NCBI GenBank assembly: GCA_027924585.1 | Contig: BSBM01000609.1 | Location: 1,313,501-1,377,500, forward strand | DNA: 64,000 bases | Reading direction: 5' to 3' | Source of the DNA: Larix kaempferi | Lineage: Eukaryota; Streptophyta; Pinopsida; Pinales; Pinaceae | Part shown: one piece after another, positions 9,400 through 20,149 of the stretch | Numbering within the stretch: the first letter of the stretch is position 1 | Layout: each line of letters opens with the position of its first letter | Program-made: the position numbers and the translations under genes | The notes under the pieces: model-generated | Databases searched by the model: none | What the model was told of the DNA's origin: nothing | What the model saw: only the letters and a program-made list of their open reading frames with translations

Positions 9400-10273
9400 A
9401 GGAGATCAATTGTATGTTTAAGGGTTGGGATTTCAGACCAGTAGATTCTAAAGGGAAATCCAAGGGCCTTTTAACTAGTTGGAGATTAAGCACTATGCAT
9501 CTCTCAAATGTTTGGACGATTACTTCAAAATCAGCCGATTGGATCATTTCTCTAAGAAGTTGGGAAAGGATGTGATGGCTCTAAATATATATGGACCCTA
9601 TTATGAATGGATATCCTTTTGGTAAAAATTTATTAAAAAGTCAAGCCTTCAAAAGGAGGTAGTAATTTTAGCTGGTTATCTAAATTTATCTCTAGGCTAC
9701 TCGAAGATTTGGGGCCAAAATGTATAGGTGGATATCCTTGCTGATTTTTTTATAAAATATTTTGATGAAGTAGTTTTAGTAGATATTTCCCATACCAATA
9801 TTTATCCTACTTGGACTAATAAGGGAATTGGAGCATATCATGTTTCCAAAAGACTAGACAAGTTCTCATTGTCATGGGGATTTCTTGATTACTCCTATCG
9901 TTTAAAATAGTGGGTGAGCAATGCTGGTGTAGTCGATCACTTCTTGATTTTGATGGAAAATTTTTAAGAAGGAATGAAGCCTCCTATTCCCTTCAAATTC
10001 TACTCAAAATGGTTGAAGGATGATAATTTTATCCAGTTGGTATAAAAAAAATTGGGTACATTTTGATCCATCATTACATGTATCAGACCGGGGTCAATTC
10101 TTACACACTCTTAAAAGGATCAAAGAAGACAATATAGGATGGGTTGTAGGGAAGAAAAAGAAGGATGACGAGGAATTAATGACAACAGAGAATAATCATA
10201 AACTTCTCTTAGATTCTACAGTTCAAGGATACAACTTAGAGTCCACTCGGTAGTTTCTAGTGGATCTATAATT
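9400..10273 (+). pseudogene. LINE (L1-type) endonuclease fragment, piece 1
   Basis: The broken translation gives MALNIYGPY, VVILAGYLNLSL, TWTNKGIGAYHVSKRLDKF and, out of frame, SNAGVVDHFLIL. These match the order in plant L1 endonucleases: NiYGP, the GDLN catalytic loop (Asp replaced by Tyr here), TWTN, the SRLDRF region, and the VSDHFPI motif. Multiple stops and frameshifts interrupt it. It runs to the 3' boundary of Copia C1 and resumes at 13824. It is the host of all insertions to 28339, so it is the oldest layer. Confidence 0.8.
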
Positions 10274-10950
10274 TGTGAGAATTTAATTGGATTAGATCTA
10301 GATTCAATAAGACAACTTCACATGGAATATTTATGAGAATGAGAGAAGAAGAATAAAGAAGATAATTTGTGGAAAACTATCTGTATCTTATTCATCAATA
10401 TGATTACAATATATAATGCATCTTCCATGGATAAAATCGAATGCCTTAGAGGCAAGTTGGAAAGCACAAAAAGAAAAGTCTTACTAAAGGTAAAACCCCC
10501 CTAGGTGTCAAAAAACACTTTCTTAAACAGTCTAAAGGCTCACGAATTGGCTGAATATGGTATGGAAGCTCATGAGTAAGGTAAATGGAATGTAACGATG
10601 GCTTTAGGAGAGAATAAAATATGTGGAGGTCGAATTTCCCAAGTGGTAATATTTTCCAAGTCAACTAGCCTTTCCTTATCCACTAGAAAGTAGAAAAAAC
10701 ATGATAAAGCTGTCTAAATCAAGAAACTATCTTTCTAATTCAGAAATAGAATAAAATTAGACAGAATCCAAGGAAATCTTATCTAGAATCTATCCAAATT
10801 TGTTGTGGTGAATTAGGATAGCATGTGGTCCACTAAAAGGAAAAACTAGCCCTATTTACCTAATCAAAACTTAGGAAATTAATCATAAATGATTAATTAA
10901 TTATATCCTAAGTCTAAAATGGTATAAGTGGGTTTTTTAATACTCCAAAA
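10274..10950 (-). repeat. C1 3' LTR
   Basis: Direct repeat of 13142-13823; in element orientation it begins TGTTGGAGTATTA-like (first bases mutated) and ends TTCTCACA. A G-run polypurine tract (GGGGGGG on the minus strand) abuts its start at 10951-10957. Confidence 0.9.
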
Positions 10951-10960
10951 CCCCCCCTTA
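10951..10960 (-). other. C1 polypurine tract
   Basis: The minus strand reads TAAGGGGGGG immediately before the 3' LTR, the expected plus-strand priming site. Confidence 0.8.
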
Positions 10961-11130
10961 AGCTTGAATTTATGTGTTGGAAATCAGAAAAATATCATAA
11001 ATATAGGGCCCAAGCAACAAGGCTTATGGTCACCCCAATACAAAAATAACTAGTCCATGTAAAACAAGGAAACAGGGAAAACCTCACGGGAACAAAACCC
11101 TCCCTAAAAAATGGACATGCTTGGAAGTCT

Positions 11131-13059
11131 TCATATTGTCTTGTTCCTCAGTTGGAGGAGCTGAATGAGATGAATGGGATGCTTCTGAGTAACAGACTTG
11201 ATGAAGAGATTGTGAATGTCATGATCATGCATCAGGGCATCAATGTGGTGTAGGCAAGAATCATGTGTAGAGGCTCCATGAATCTCATCTTCTGATGATG
11301 GAGGAGCAGCATATGAATTCTTATTGCTGTTATAACATATCTTATATGATTTGGAAACATAATCAATGATCGAAAGAAGATCTATGCAAACTCCTTCCCA
11401 AAGAACATCATTGGACTCAACATGATCAACTTCTTGTGCAGCTGCAATGTGGTGCACTAATTATTGTACCTTCTTCTCAACTTGATGTAGAACATTTCTG
11501 ATATTGTAAAGGAGATCATGTAGCTCTAAAATATCAGAATTTGAGTTATGTGGACAAGCAAACAACAAGGGTGACGAGTCTCCATGATCGAATAGAGTTC
11601 CAGTGGGAAAAGAGTGAACAACTAGATCACCCTGACAGTTGAGCGAACCTGGAGAGTTTGAGGACTTGAATTTTGAACCATGAGTGATGGGGTTAGGTCC
11701 AGATGTGTGAAATATCAATCCAATGATGGACAAGGACATGGTTTTCCAACCATTTAAGTATATGGAAGACATAACAACAATAGAGACAAGTGACACGCTG
11801 TAGGAAACCATGGAATTGTGTTGTTTCTTAACTGGAGAAATTAGGGGTTGTAGGGTATTTTGTGCATACAATGGTTGGGAAAATGGTGTGGGAGGTGTCA
11901 TGACCTATATATCAGACTGTATATCATCTTCAAAATCATAATCTAAAATATTTGAATGGAGGTGGAAAGACCTTTCAGAAGACAAGTCAGAAACTAGTGA
12001 AAAATGACTAGGTTTGAGAGGAGACTTGGGTGAACTGACTAGAGATTGTACCAAGGAAGAGGTGGATTTTTCTGATTCTGATATATCAGAATGTAAATCA
12101 AAGATATAAGAATTATTTTTCACTCTAGTAATCAAGGCATAAGCATGATTACCTTTGGGAGAGGCTTGGAGACAGTGTTCTTGCTCTACAACAAGCTTGC
12201 CTTGTTCTTTTCTTGCAAAGTTAGGAACATCTATGTTATGCTCTTCAAGAATCTTGGTCATGAAGTCCAATTTATTTTTGAAACAAGATTTCTTAGGATG
12301 AGTTCCCTTGCAGCAATAAGAACACTTGGGCTTCTCCTTCTTCATCTTCTTGGCTTTGGAATCTTCATTAGAGTCCTCTTCATCTGAAAACATCTTTTGC
12401 TTGGATTTGTCATTCTTGAAACTCTTTGCTCCATGAGTAACAAGTGCAAAGTCTTTGGAGGGTGTTAGATACCTCATTTGGACCATCTTTTCCTTCTCCT
12501 TAGTGAGTGAATCAATGAATGCATCCAAGGTTGGCATCTTCCAATTGGGAACTACAAGTCTTTCAGTATGAAAAGTAGACACAAATAATGAGTATTCAGA
12601 ACTCAGTTTTGACATAATGGTAAGGATTAACTGTTCATCCTTCTTATCTATGCCAAATTGCTTGAGTTGAAGCACTAGGTTCTTGAATTTTGAGATGAAC
12701 TCTTCCATTGAATCGAAATTACTTGGACTAAGTGAGATCAACTCAATCTCCAATAAATGACCTCTAAGCTCGTCATGTTTTCCAAAGAGAGACTCTAGCT
12801 TTGTCCACACTTGATTTGGAGTGGATAGAGAGTCAATATGGAATAGAATATCTGGAGATACAAAGAGACAAAGTAACCCATAAGCTTCATCAAGCCTATT
12901 GAACCATTTGTATTTTAATGCAACAGCTCCTGGCTCAGTTTCAATCCCCATAATGATTCTATACAATCCTTCGCTTTGAAGCTGGATGATCATATGCGCC
13001 TTCTAGTCAAAGTAGTTAAAGGGAGTGAGAGACAAAACATTAGCTTGATTTTGATCCAT
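11131..13059 (-). pseudogene. C1 Copia gag with long C-terminal extension
   Basis: One frame runs from an ATG at 13059 (MDQNQANVLSLTPFNYFD) to 11131 with only three stops: TAG near 13003 (a Trp codon in relatives), TAG at 11905-11907 (Gln in C4-like copies) and TAA at 11461-11463. The N-terminal half is a UBN2/gag domain (KYKWFNRLDEAYGL, ELRGHLLEIELISL, FDSMEEFISKFKNL). A zinc knuckle follows, CSYCCKGTHPKKSC (CX2CX4HX4C). After it comes an extension of over 350 codons with Ser-rich segments and a hydrophobic stretch (MVSYSVSLVSIVVMSSIYL) that could be membrane-spanning. C4 keeps the same extension. No pol domain is present. Confidence 0.8.
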
Positions 13060-13129
13060 GATGATGCGCTCCTGGTGATGGAAATACCCTTCAAAAAACA
13101 CTCTAGAAATTGTTTTGAATCAATCATTA

Positions 13130-13141
13130 GCTCTGATACCA
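13130..13141 (-). other. C1 primer-binding site (tRNA-iMet)
   Basis: The minus strand reads TGGTATCAGAGC immediately inside the 5' LTR; it is complementary to the 3' end of initiator tRNA-Met. Confidence 0.95.
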
Positions 13142-13823
13142 TGTGAGAATTTAATTGGCTTAGATCTAGATTCAATAAGACAACTTGACATGGAATATTT
13201 ATGAGAATGAGCGAAGAAGAATAAAGGAGATAATTTGTGGAAAACTCTCTGTATATTATTCATCAATATGATTACAATATATAATACATCTTCCATGGAT
13301 AAAATCGAATGCCTTAGAGGCAATTTGGAAAGCACAAAAAGAAAAGGCTTCCTAAAGGAAGAAAAAAAAACCCATGGGTGTCAAAAAACACTTTTCTAAA
13401 CAGTCTAAAGGCTCACGAATTGGCTGAATATGGTATGGCAGCTCATGAGTGAGGTAAATGGAATGTAATGGTGGCTTTATGAGAGAATAAAAGATGTGCA
13501 GGTTGAATTTCCCAAGTGGTAAGAGTTTCCAAGTCAACCAGCCTTTCCTTATCCACTAGAAATTAGTAAAAATAGGATAAAGTTGTTTAAATCAGGAACT
13601 ATCTTTCTAATTCAGGAATAGAATAAAATTAGATAGAATCCAAGGAAATCTTATCCAGAATCTATCCAAATTCGTTTTGGTGAATTAGGATAGCATGTCA
13701 TCCACTAAAAGACAAAACTGGCCCTATTTACTTAGTCAAAACTAAGGAGATTAATCATAAATGATTAATTAATTATATCCTAAGTCTAAAATGGTATAAG
13801 TGGGTTTTTTTAATACTCCAACA
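13142..13823 (-). repeat. C1 5' LTR
   Basis: 682-bp LTR, TGTTGGAGTATTA...TTCTCACA in element orientation, adjoining the primer-binding site. Confidence 0.9.
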
Positions 13824-13892
13824 AAATTCAGAAAAAGAGAGCTACTACTAGAAAGGGAAGTGGCTTTGAGACTAAAGAGTAGAGTAGTATGG
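13824..13892 (+). pseudogene. LINE piece 2
   Basis: The short translation FRKRELLLERE.ALRLKSRVVW matches the L1 region between endonuclease and RT (usual form EEeWRlKSRalWL). It continues piece 1 across Copia C1 and is cut after the Trp codon by the plastid insert. Confidence 0.65.
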
Positions 13893-14262
13893 TAGGGGGA
13901 TGGCGAAAGCTAGGCTAGTGACTGGAGTGAAGTCGTAACAAGGTAGTCATACTAGAATGTGTGGCTGGATCACCTCCTTTTCAGGGAGAGCTATTGCTTT
14001 TTGGGCATCTTGGGTCGTTTGACACTGCATCCAAAAGGAATCACATCTAAGCCAAGCTCACAGATGGAAGTATTCTTTCGTCTCGACAGTAAAGTGAGAC
14101 CATGAGCTTATCATCCCAGGTCGAAACAAGTTGATAGGATCCCATCTCCCATTTGCATCCCCATGTTGCCACCCAAGCAGGGACATGCGGAGGCAAAAAA
14201 AAGAGTAGGTTTTTCTGCTATTTTGGATATATTGAGTGAGGCCTCCATCCCCAGGAGGCCCT
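13893..14262 (+). pseudogene. Nuclear plastid DNA insert: 16S rRNA 3' end and spacer
   Basis: 13893-13981 matches the 3' end of plastid 16S rRNA, with GTGACTGGAGTGAAGTCG, TAACAAGGTAG and the anti-Shine-Dalgarno end GGATCACCTCCTTT. It is followed in register by the 16S-trnI spacer (CAGGGAGAGCTA, TTGACACTGCATCC, ACCATGAGCTTATCATCC, AACAAGTTGATAGGATCCC) up to about 14262, just before trnI. Compared with the conserved 16S end, several differences are C-to-T or G-to-A, as expected for methylated nuclear DNA. It interrupts the LINE between Trp and DENT codons. It is not a functional rRNA gene. Confidence 0.85.
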
Positions 14263-14440
14263 TGCAACATGAGATGAAAATACTATTTTTTCATAATTTG
14301 CAAATATGAGATAAATTGCAAATACTATAAGGAATATTGTAGGTCCTAAAGGGATAGAGGTTTTCAAATTCAAAGATATTGAAAGGGTAGGTGTTACGCA
14401 TTTATTTAATATTTTCAAGGTCAAAGACCAATCAAATTTA
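14263..14440 (+). pseudogene. LINE piece 3
   Basis: The translation gives LQH-DENT, FANMR, IANTI, IVGPKGIEVFKFKDIERVGVTHLFNIFKVKDQSNL. It matches plant L1 sequence just before the RT domain (GDENTkfFH, kIanTIweI, DIa..GV.HF..LFKeD). It ends at the TSD ATTTA of Gypsy G1 and reads on without frame loss at 28340 (NLSEILQL). Confidence 0.8.
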
Positions 14441-15445
14441 CGATGCAAGAGCATCCATGGTTTTTGGCAATGTTGTATCAACCAAAAATATTAAATTTTG
14501 TTGTTGGGTTGGTTTGAATAATGTTTTGAGAAATAAGTTTAAAATATTAGGCCAAAAATCAAATTTTAAATAATTGGTCTAATTTTTGTTTCAAATGATG
14601 TAGTAGGAGATAGTGTAGGAGTGCATTTTTAAAGTCTGAAAAGCAAAAGCAAAACATGGTCTGGATTTTTTCTGAAGTTATTGAAATGCATCACAGAGCA
14701 TTTAATGCATTTTCTAATTATTGGGGCATCCTTTCACTTACATGGGCGTAGCCTTTTCAAAGGAGGAAAAATCAAAATTTTGGAAGGATTTAATGATTTT
14801 TCTAATTGTTGGAACATCCTTTTCAGTTAAATGGGCGTAGCCTTTTTGAAGGAGGAAAAATCATATTTTTAAAAGGATTTAATGCTTTTTCTAATTGATG
14901 GAGCATCCTTTTTAGTTACATGAGCGTATCCTTTTTAAAGGAGGAAAAAATCAGATTTTTGTAAGGAATGCAAAGAGTGGTATTGACACTTTTTGGTGTG
15001 GGTAAAAAAATAAAACGTTTTTTTGGGGGTTTGTGGTGAAGGGGGGGGGGGGTGGAATTTTTCTTCATGGAAAGATGGAAGCCATCGTGGTTGTAGGTAT
15101 GAAGGTGTTTTCACTGCAACTAAATCCAAGAATCCATTATTGAAGATTGGAATAGTTTGCAGATTGAAGGCTGCAAGTTGTAGAATACAGATCGAATTTT
15201 GCACTTGAAATAGAATGAGTTATTTATGTTATTTTTTATCATTGAAACCTATTTTTATTATCATTGTTCATCAGTCCTAGAGACTGTATAATATGATATA
15301 ATCATATTTATTGAATTTTGTAAGCATTTTTTCAAGTTTGGAATACAAGATATTGCAACATAGTGGCAATTGTTTGCATTCAAATCCATGTTGTTTGTGT
15401 TGTGATTTATTGAGAGAGGGTTTTGTGCATACCCCTCTTCTATCA
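14441..15445 (+). repeat. G1 5' LTR
   Basis: Direct repeat of 27332-28339, ending CTATCA. It contains three 88-89-bp tandem units in its 5' half. Confidence 0.9.
14701..14965 (+). repeat. Three ~88-bp tandem units in the G1 LTR (U3)
   Basis: Units start at 14701, 14789 and 14878. Each has TTTAATG, TTTTCTAATT.TTGG, CATCCTTTT, AGTTACATGGGCGTAG-like and CCTTTT.AAAGGAGGAAAAA segments. The 3' LTR keeps the array (about 27590-27850). Tandem U3 repeats often act as enhancers in LTR elements, but that is not shown here. Confidence 0.8.
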
Positions 15446-15446
15446 G

Positions 15447-15458
15447 TGGTATTAAAGT
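15447..15458 (+). other. G1 primer-binding site (decayed)
   Basis: TGGTATTAAAGT lies one base after the LTR; it resembles TGGTATCAGAGC (initiator tRNA-Met) with several mutations. Confidence 0.6.
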
Positions 15459-15539
15459 GGGTTCTTCATGATTCTGCAGAAAGAGCGTTGAAGTGAGGCA
15501 ATTTGCAACAGTACCTTTGAGTTGTGAGTTGTGAGAAAA

Positions 15540-16335
15540 ATGCCTCCTAGAGTAGCCCCATGATGTAGTGGTAGAAAACCTCTTGGTATGGAAGATTTTA
15601 TAGCCCTTCAGAAGAAACTTCAAACATTGCAAGAAGAGTTGCATTGAGGAGTTGATGTTAGAATATGAGATGAAAGTTAAGTATGAAGCTAAAAATGAAG
15701 AACCATTTGAAGAAGAAGCACTGGATGAAATGTATGCTAGAGAAATCCGACTCCTTAGAGCCATTTCCAAGATTGGAAAAAGACCAAAGATGGAGGTCTG
15801 AACATTTAATGGAATCTTAAATCGAGAGGAGATCCTAGATTGGATAAATGACATGGAATAATTATTTGAATTCGAAGAGATTGAAGACCCTAACATAGTT
15901 AGATTTGCAAAGACAAAACTAAAGGGACATGATAGCATTTGCTGGAAATAAAACCAACTTGAAAGAGGAAGGAGAGGAAAAGATAAAATTGATAGAGGGG
16001 ATAGAATGGTATAAAATATGAAGATGCAATCAATCATGCGGGTTATAAACTAGATTTGCTCAAGAATATGCAAATTTTGAGACAAGAAATAAGAACAGTA
16101 AAAGAATATACTGGAGAAATCCATAAATTCCTTATTAGAACAGTGCATGTTGAAGAAAGTAAGGAGAAATTACCCCATTACATCAATGGATTGAAGCCTA
16201 GCATACAAGAAGAATTAGCACTAGTGAGAATGTGCACCATAGAATATGCATATCCATTTGCATTGAAGGTGGAACAAAGATTAAATAGAAATTTTGAAAA
16301 TAAGAAAAGGGAAAGATGTTGTGGTGGAAGAACTA
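15540..16335 (+). pseudogene. G1 gag, 5' part
   Basis: Starts MPPRVAP and has many stops and frameshifts. Gag-like segments in shifting frames include FNGILNREEILDWINDME (the F.G....e...Wl...E pattern of Retrotrans_gag), EDPNIVRFAKTKLKGHDS and HVEESKEKLPHYINGLKPSIQEEL. It is cut at the TSD AACTA by element G2 and resumes at 17774; the frame across the joined site reads GRTRGRSYEG. Confidence 0.75.
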
Positions 16336-16645
16336 TGTAAGGCCGGTCTAGGTAAGTGTTTTTTTTTTGGGGTATCGATTCCTAACACTAACTTTATCGA
16401 TAGACGTTAGCCCTAAAGTAAAAATGCATCAACACAGGTGTAACTTAATCTGCTGACCTACGGGCAGCATGATCACATATAAATTCTAAAGCAATCATTC
16501 ATGGTCCAAGTTTTATAACTCTGGGTCACTTCAAACCAGTGCCCTCAAATAGTCAAATCAGTCGTAGGTCTCAAAATAATCTGGTCAATCATAAGTCTAA
16601 CATAATCAAAATAAAACACAAGTGCTGAGGAGGGAATTACATACA
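16336..16645 (-). repeat. G2 complete 3' LTR
   Basis: In element orientation it begins TGTATGTAATTCCC and ends CCGGCCTTACA (310 bp). It contains a TATA-like TTATAAAAC and is preceded by a polypurine tract (AAGAGGGGG, minus strand, about 16646-16655). Confidence 0.8.
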
Positions 16646-16749
16646 CCCCCTCTTATTAAAACTTCATCCTGAAGTTCAGAACAAAAAAGGAAAGTCCCGA
16701 AGCATCTCAGTTGTGTCCTCTCAGGTTGCAGAACTGGGACTATAGCTGT

Positions 16750-17588
16750 CCCACTGAACCTTGACCTGATCGATCACACGGTGCCTAAGATGTCATGTTC
16801 GATGGTCCAATATGCATATCGGCTCTGCTATCACGACCCCTTCATCCGTTATCTGTAGGTTACTCATGTCAATAATATGTGTTGAATTAGAAATGTAATG
16901 TCTAAGTGCTGATACGTGAAAAACATTATGCATCCTATGCAATGATGATGGTAGTGCAAGACAGTAGGAAACTGGTCCTATCCGTTCCAATATCTCGAAG
17001 GGTCCCATGAACCTAGGAGATAGCTTCGTCCCTTTCCCAAACCTGATAGTACTCTTTTGCGGCCTCACTCACAAAAATACTCGATCTCCAACCTGATACT
17101 CTCTATCGAGTCTATGCGCATCGGCATAACTCTTCTGTCGATCCTGTGCTTCTTTCAGTCGAGCACGGATATCTGCCATCTGTTCTTCCATCTCCTAAAT
17201 CACCTCAGGTCCAAGTAGAGTCCTATCCTCTAGTTTTTCCCAGCTCAAGGGTGTCCGACATGGTCGGCCATACAAAAACTCAAAAGGCACCATCTGAATA
17301 GAACTTTGATAGCTGTTGTTATACACGATCTCTACTAGGGGTAGAAACTCCTCCCAACGGGTCTGCTAGTCCATCACATACATTCTCAGCATGTCCTCTA
17401 GTATCTGGTTCACTCTCTTAGTCTACTTGTCAGTCTCCGGATGGTATGCAGTGCTGAAGTTGAGTCGGGTTCCCATGGCTTCCTAAAATCTCATCCAAAA
17501 TCTACCAGTGAATACTGATCCTCGATCAGAAATTATCTTCCTCGGCACTCCGTGCAGTCGTACAATCTCATTGATGAACACTCTAGCA
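16750..17588 (-). pseudogene. G2 Gypsy integrase fragment
   Basis: The minus-strand translation reads [23 protein letters not shown], a THY/HPETD-like region with stops, [46 protein letters not shown] and [13 protein letters not shown]. This is the C-terminal half of a chromovirus-type Gypsy integrase (catalytic core to the GPF/Y-like C-terminal region). The first catalytic Asp region is missing because the fragment starts at the junction with the inverted LTR piece. A 92-codon stretch (16793-17068) is still open. Confidence 0.85.
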
Positions 17589-17773
17589 ATAAAAATTGGA
17601 CCATGAATGATTGCTTTAGACTTTATATGTGATCATGCTGCCCGTAGGTCGGCAGACTAAGTTACACCTGTGTTGATGTATTTTTACTTTAGGGCTAAGG
17701 TCTATCGATAAAGTTAGTGTTAGGAATCGATAACAAAAAAAAACAAAAAACGCTTACCTAGACCGGCCTTACA
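17589..17773 (+). repeat. G2 inverted LTR fragment (right end)
   Basis: About 185 bp, the reverse complement of the left end 16336-16516. The junction with integrase shares a TTTTTAT/TTTTAT microhomology with the LTR. Confidence 0.85.
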
Positions 17774-18721
17774 AACTAGAGGAAGGTCTTATGAAGGGAA
17801 AGACAAGAATCAGAAAAATCAGGAAAATGAAGACCATGGTTGCAAAAAAGATCAGAAACTGGATAATTCTTATGACTCCTAAGAGACAAATTTTAGAGGG
17901 AGAGGAAGGTCGGGTAGAGGATTTAGAAGAGGAGGTTTTCAATAAACGTATTTTCACTATGGAGAATAGGGACATCAAGCTTATGATTTCCCTCACAATC
18001 AAGAAAGAACCAATACAAGGACTGGAAACAAGGGAAGGGCATCAAATGTGAATAGGAAGATGCAGAGTCATCACATTCCAAAGAAGAAGAGAAAGGAGAA
18101 GTCTTAATGACTAGAAGATCCATATTGAATAGAGATAATGATATGTTCAAAGAAAGAATTTGTTTAAAACATGATGAAATTTTTAAGGAAATGTATGTAG
18201 TGTTATCAGAGATAGTGGAAGCACTAATAACCCTGTATTTGAACAAATGATGAACAAGTTAAATCTAGAAACAAGAAGATACCTACATCCGTATAGGATT
18301 TCTTATATTCAGGATGATCAAAAACTTTTGGTCAGTGAACAAAGTTTGGTAAAATTAAAATAGGAGGTTATAGTGATGAAACTGAGTGTGATATTATACC
18401 TATGGATGCTTGCCTGTTTTTTTGGGGAAGACATTGGCAATTTGATAGAATAGAAATTCATGATGGGTATGCCAACACTCATTGATGAATGATGGAGTCT
18501 GACACAAAGTGACTCCATTAAGAGAGGAAATGCATAAGGTTTTAAAATAATGCAAGAATTTGTTTAGTTGATGTGAGGAATTTTTTAGATGGCCTAAAGT
18601 ATGAAAATGTTTTTTTTGCTTTGATTCAAAAAACTTACCAAAGAAATGTGGAATATGTACTTGTGGAAGTTGCAGATTTGTTACATGAATTTCAATAAAT
18701 TGTTTATGATAATGCACCAGA
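17774..18721 (+). pseudogene. G1 gag 3' end and protease
   Basis: A decayed zinc knuckle is visible (YFHYGEYGHQAYDFPHN, cysteines lost). It is followed by GEVLMTRRSILNRD, RYLHPYRI, DDQKLLVSEQSLV, DIIPMDACLFFWGRHWQFDR, matching the gag-protease linker and the end of a Gypsy aspartic protease (usual ..MDaCHlLLGRPWQyDR). The DSG active-site region is not recognisable. It ends at the C2 insertion, in the conserved DNAPEGLPP segment before RT. Confidence 0.8.
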
Positions 18722-19262
18722 TGTTAGAATTTTAAAACCAATAACAATATGGATCACTTAAATATAAACAAGAGAGGCATAGTCAATAGTACACAATAAT
18801 TTTATCGTGGGAAAACCCTCTCCAGGAATAAAAACCCAGCAAACTTCTTCTATATAGATTCGTCAGAATGTACAATATTATTCCTTGTGCAAAAGACCCA
18901 AAACAAGAAGACTCCAAAAATACTTACTCACTTGACTCTGTCTCTCCTACTCATGTGAATTCAATGAGTGGATGAGGTGACCAAATGAGGAGGACGAGCT
19001 CCTCATTTATACTAATCAATTGACTTGACCTTTTTACCAACTGGGCTAACTTGAATCACCTAACCGGGATGACTTTTCTAATTCACAATAACATATTATT
19101 TTCCAGATATTTCCAAGCCAACCTAAAAATTAGGGTTTACATTGACTCTTTTAATGACGTTTACATGATCAATTACATCAATAATAATCCCCATAGGGTG
19201 TACAATAGAAATGATACAAATAATCCAAATAAGAATATCTTCTGAAGTTACATTCTTCAACA
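18722..19262 (-). repeat. C2 3' LTR
   Basis: 541 bp, direct repeat of 24009-24549; a purine tract AGGAGGGAG (minus strand, 19263-19271) abuts it. Confidence 0.9.
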
Positions 19263-20149
19263 CTCCCTCCTAAAAAGGAAGGTATTCTTCTGACATTGTC
19301 ACCATCGTCTTCCAACTGCTACACTTCTTTTACTCTAACTATTGACATATGGCATCTCTCGAATCTATATATCATAAGAAGTTTCACAGATCCAACCCTT
19401 TTTCATGTTGGATTTTCCTTGTACTTCTAGCCCTTTTCATGCTAGATGTAACTCTCCATAGAGACAACCCTTTTTCATGTTGTATGTGGCCTATATTCCA
19501 TCTAGCACTTCATCATCCACGTTGGGATCTCCCCTTGGTGATACAACCAATCATACTGGGATCCACCCCTAGAGATACAACCAAATACACTAGGACCTAC
19601 CCTTGGAGATATGACCAACCATGTTGGGATCTCCCCTTGGTGGTACCACCAATCAACATGCACCTACTCAATCCAGTCCTTCGAAGATCCTATTGCACCA
19701 ACTATGTTGGGATCTACCCTTGGAGATACAAACATTAACTCGGAGATACAACCAGCCAAGTTAGGATCATATCGTACAGTGACCAGTCCTTTTTCATACT
19801 GGGTGTACACCACTATAGAGCTAATCCTTTTTCATACTAGATGTAGATATCCCGCTGTTCCAGCCTTGTTTCATACTGGATGCACACCACTACAGATCTA
19901 GTCTTTTTTCATATTGGATGTAGATATCCTATAGAGTTGGTCCTTTTTCATACCATATGCAACTGTCTTCTTCCACGACCCGAGCAATCCATCTGGTGGG
20001 TCCACCCAAGGAGCTCCATTACATTGCACAAAGAAACTACCTACGTTACCTCACTACTCGTCCAGATCATCTCATAGCTTAGTAGACTCAATTACATCAC
20101 ATGACCCATGAATACCTACTACCTCATCTGAGCTCATCATTCCCTCTTG

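Larger units (their letters stand above)
10274..13823 (-). mobile_element. Copia-type LTR retrotransposon C1 (gag-only, non-autonomous)
   Basis: LTRs of 677 and 682 bp flank a 2.2 kb interior with a tRNA-iMet primer-binding site, a gag-containing frame and a polypurine tract, and no recognisable protease, integrase or RT. Termini are TG...CA. Flanking TAATT (10269-10273) and AAATT (13824-13828) are a 4/5 match TSD. LINE homology (FRKRELLLERE...LRLKSRVVW) resumes directly after 13823, which confirms the boundary. A second family member, C4, lies at 41770-45981. Confidence 0.9.
16336..17773 (-). mobile_element. Gypsy derivative G2 with inverted (U5/U5) LTR ends
   Basis: This 1438-bp insertion has TG...CA ends and a perfect TSD AACTA (16331-16335, 17774-17778). 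Its termini are inverted copies of the same LTR end: left 16336-16516 and right 17589-17773, both outermost sequences TGTAAGGCCGGTCTAGG. On the minus strand the order is inverted LTR fragment, integrase fragment, polypurine tract, full 310-bp LTR. gag, protease, RT and the normal 5' LTR are missing. Both host-contacting ends therefore correspond to the U5 terminus. Its gene content is a retrotransposon integrase, not a DNA transposase. Confidence 0.9.

Noticed and set aside
13893-13981. 16S rRNA gene end
   Set aside because: Only the last ~90 bases are present, mutated, and inside a LINE; it is a plastid DNA insert, not a working rRNA gene.
15040-15052. G-run as a possible quadruplex signal
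   Set aside because: A single homopolymer run in an LTR, without the four-tract spacing.
16336-17773. DNA transposon with terminal inverted repeats
   Set aside because: The interior is Gypsy integrase, one terminus is a complete LTR with a polypurine tract, and ends are TG...CA with a 5-bp duplication.
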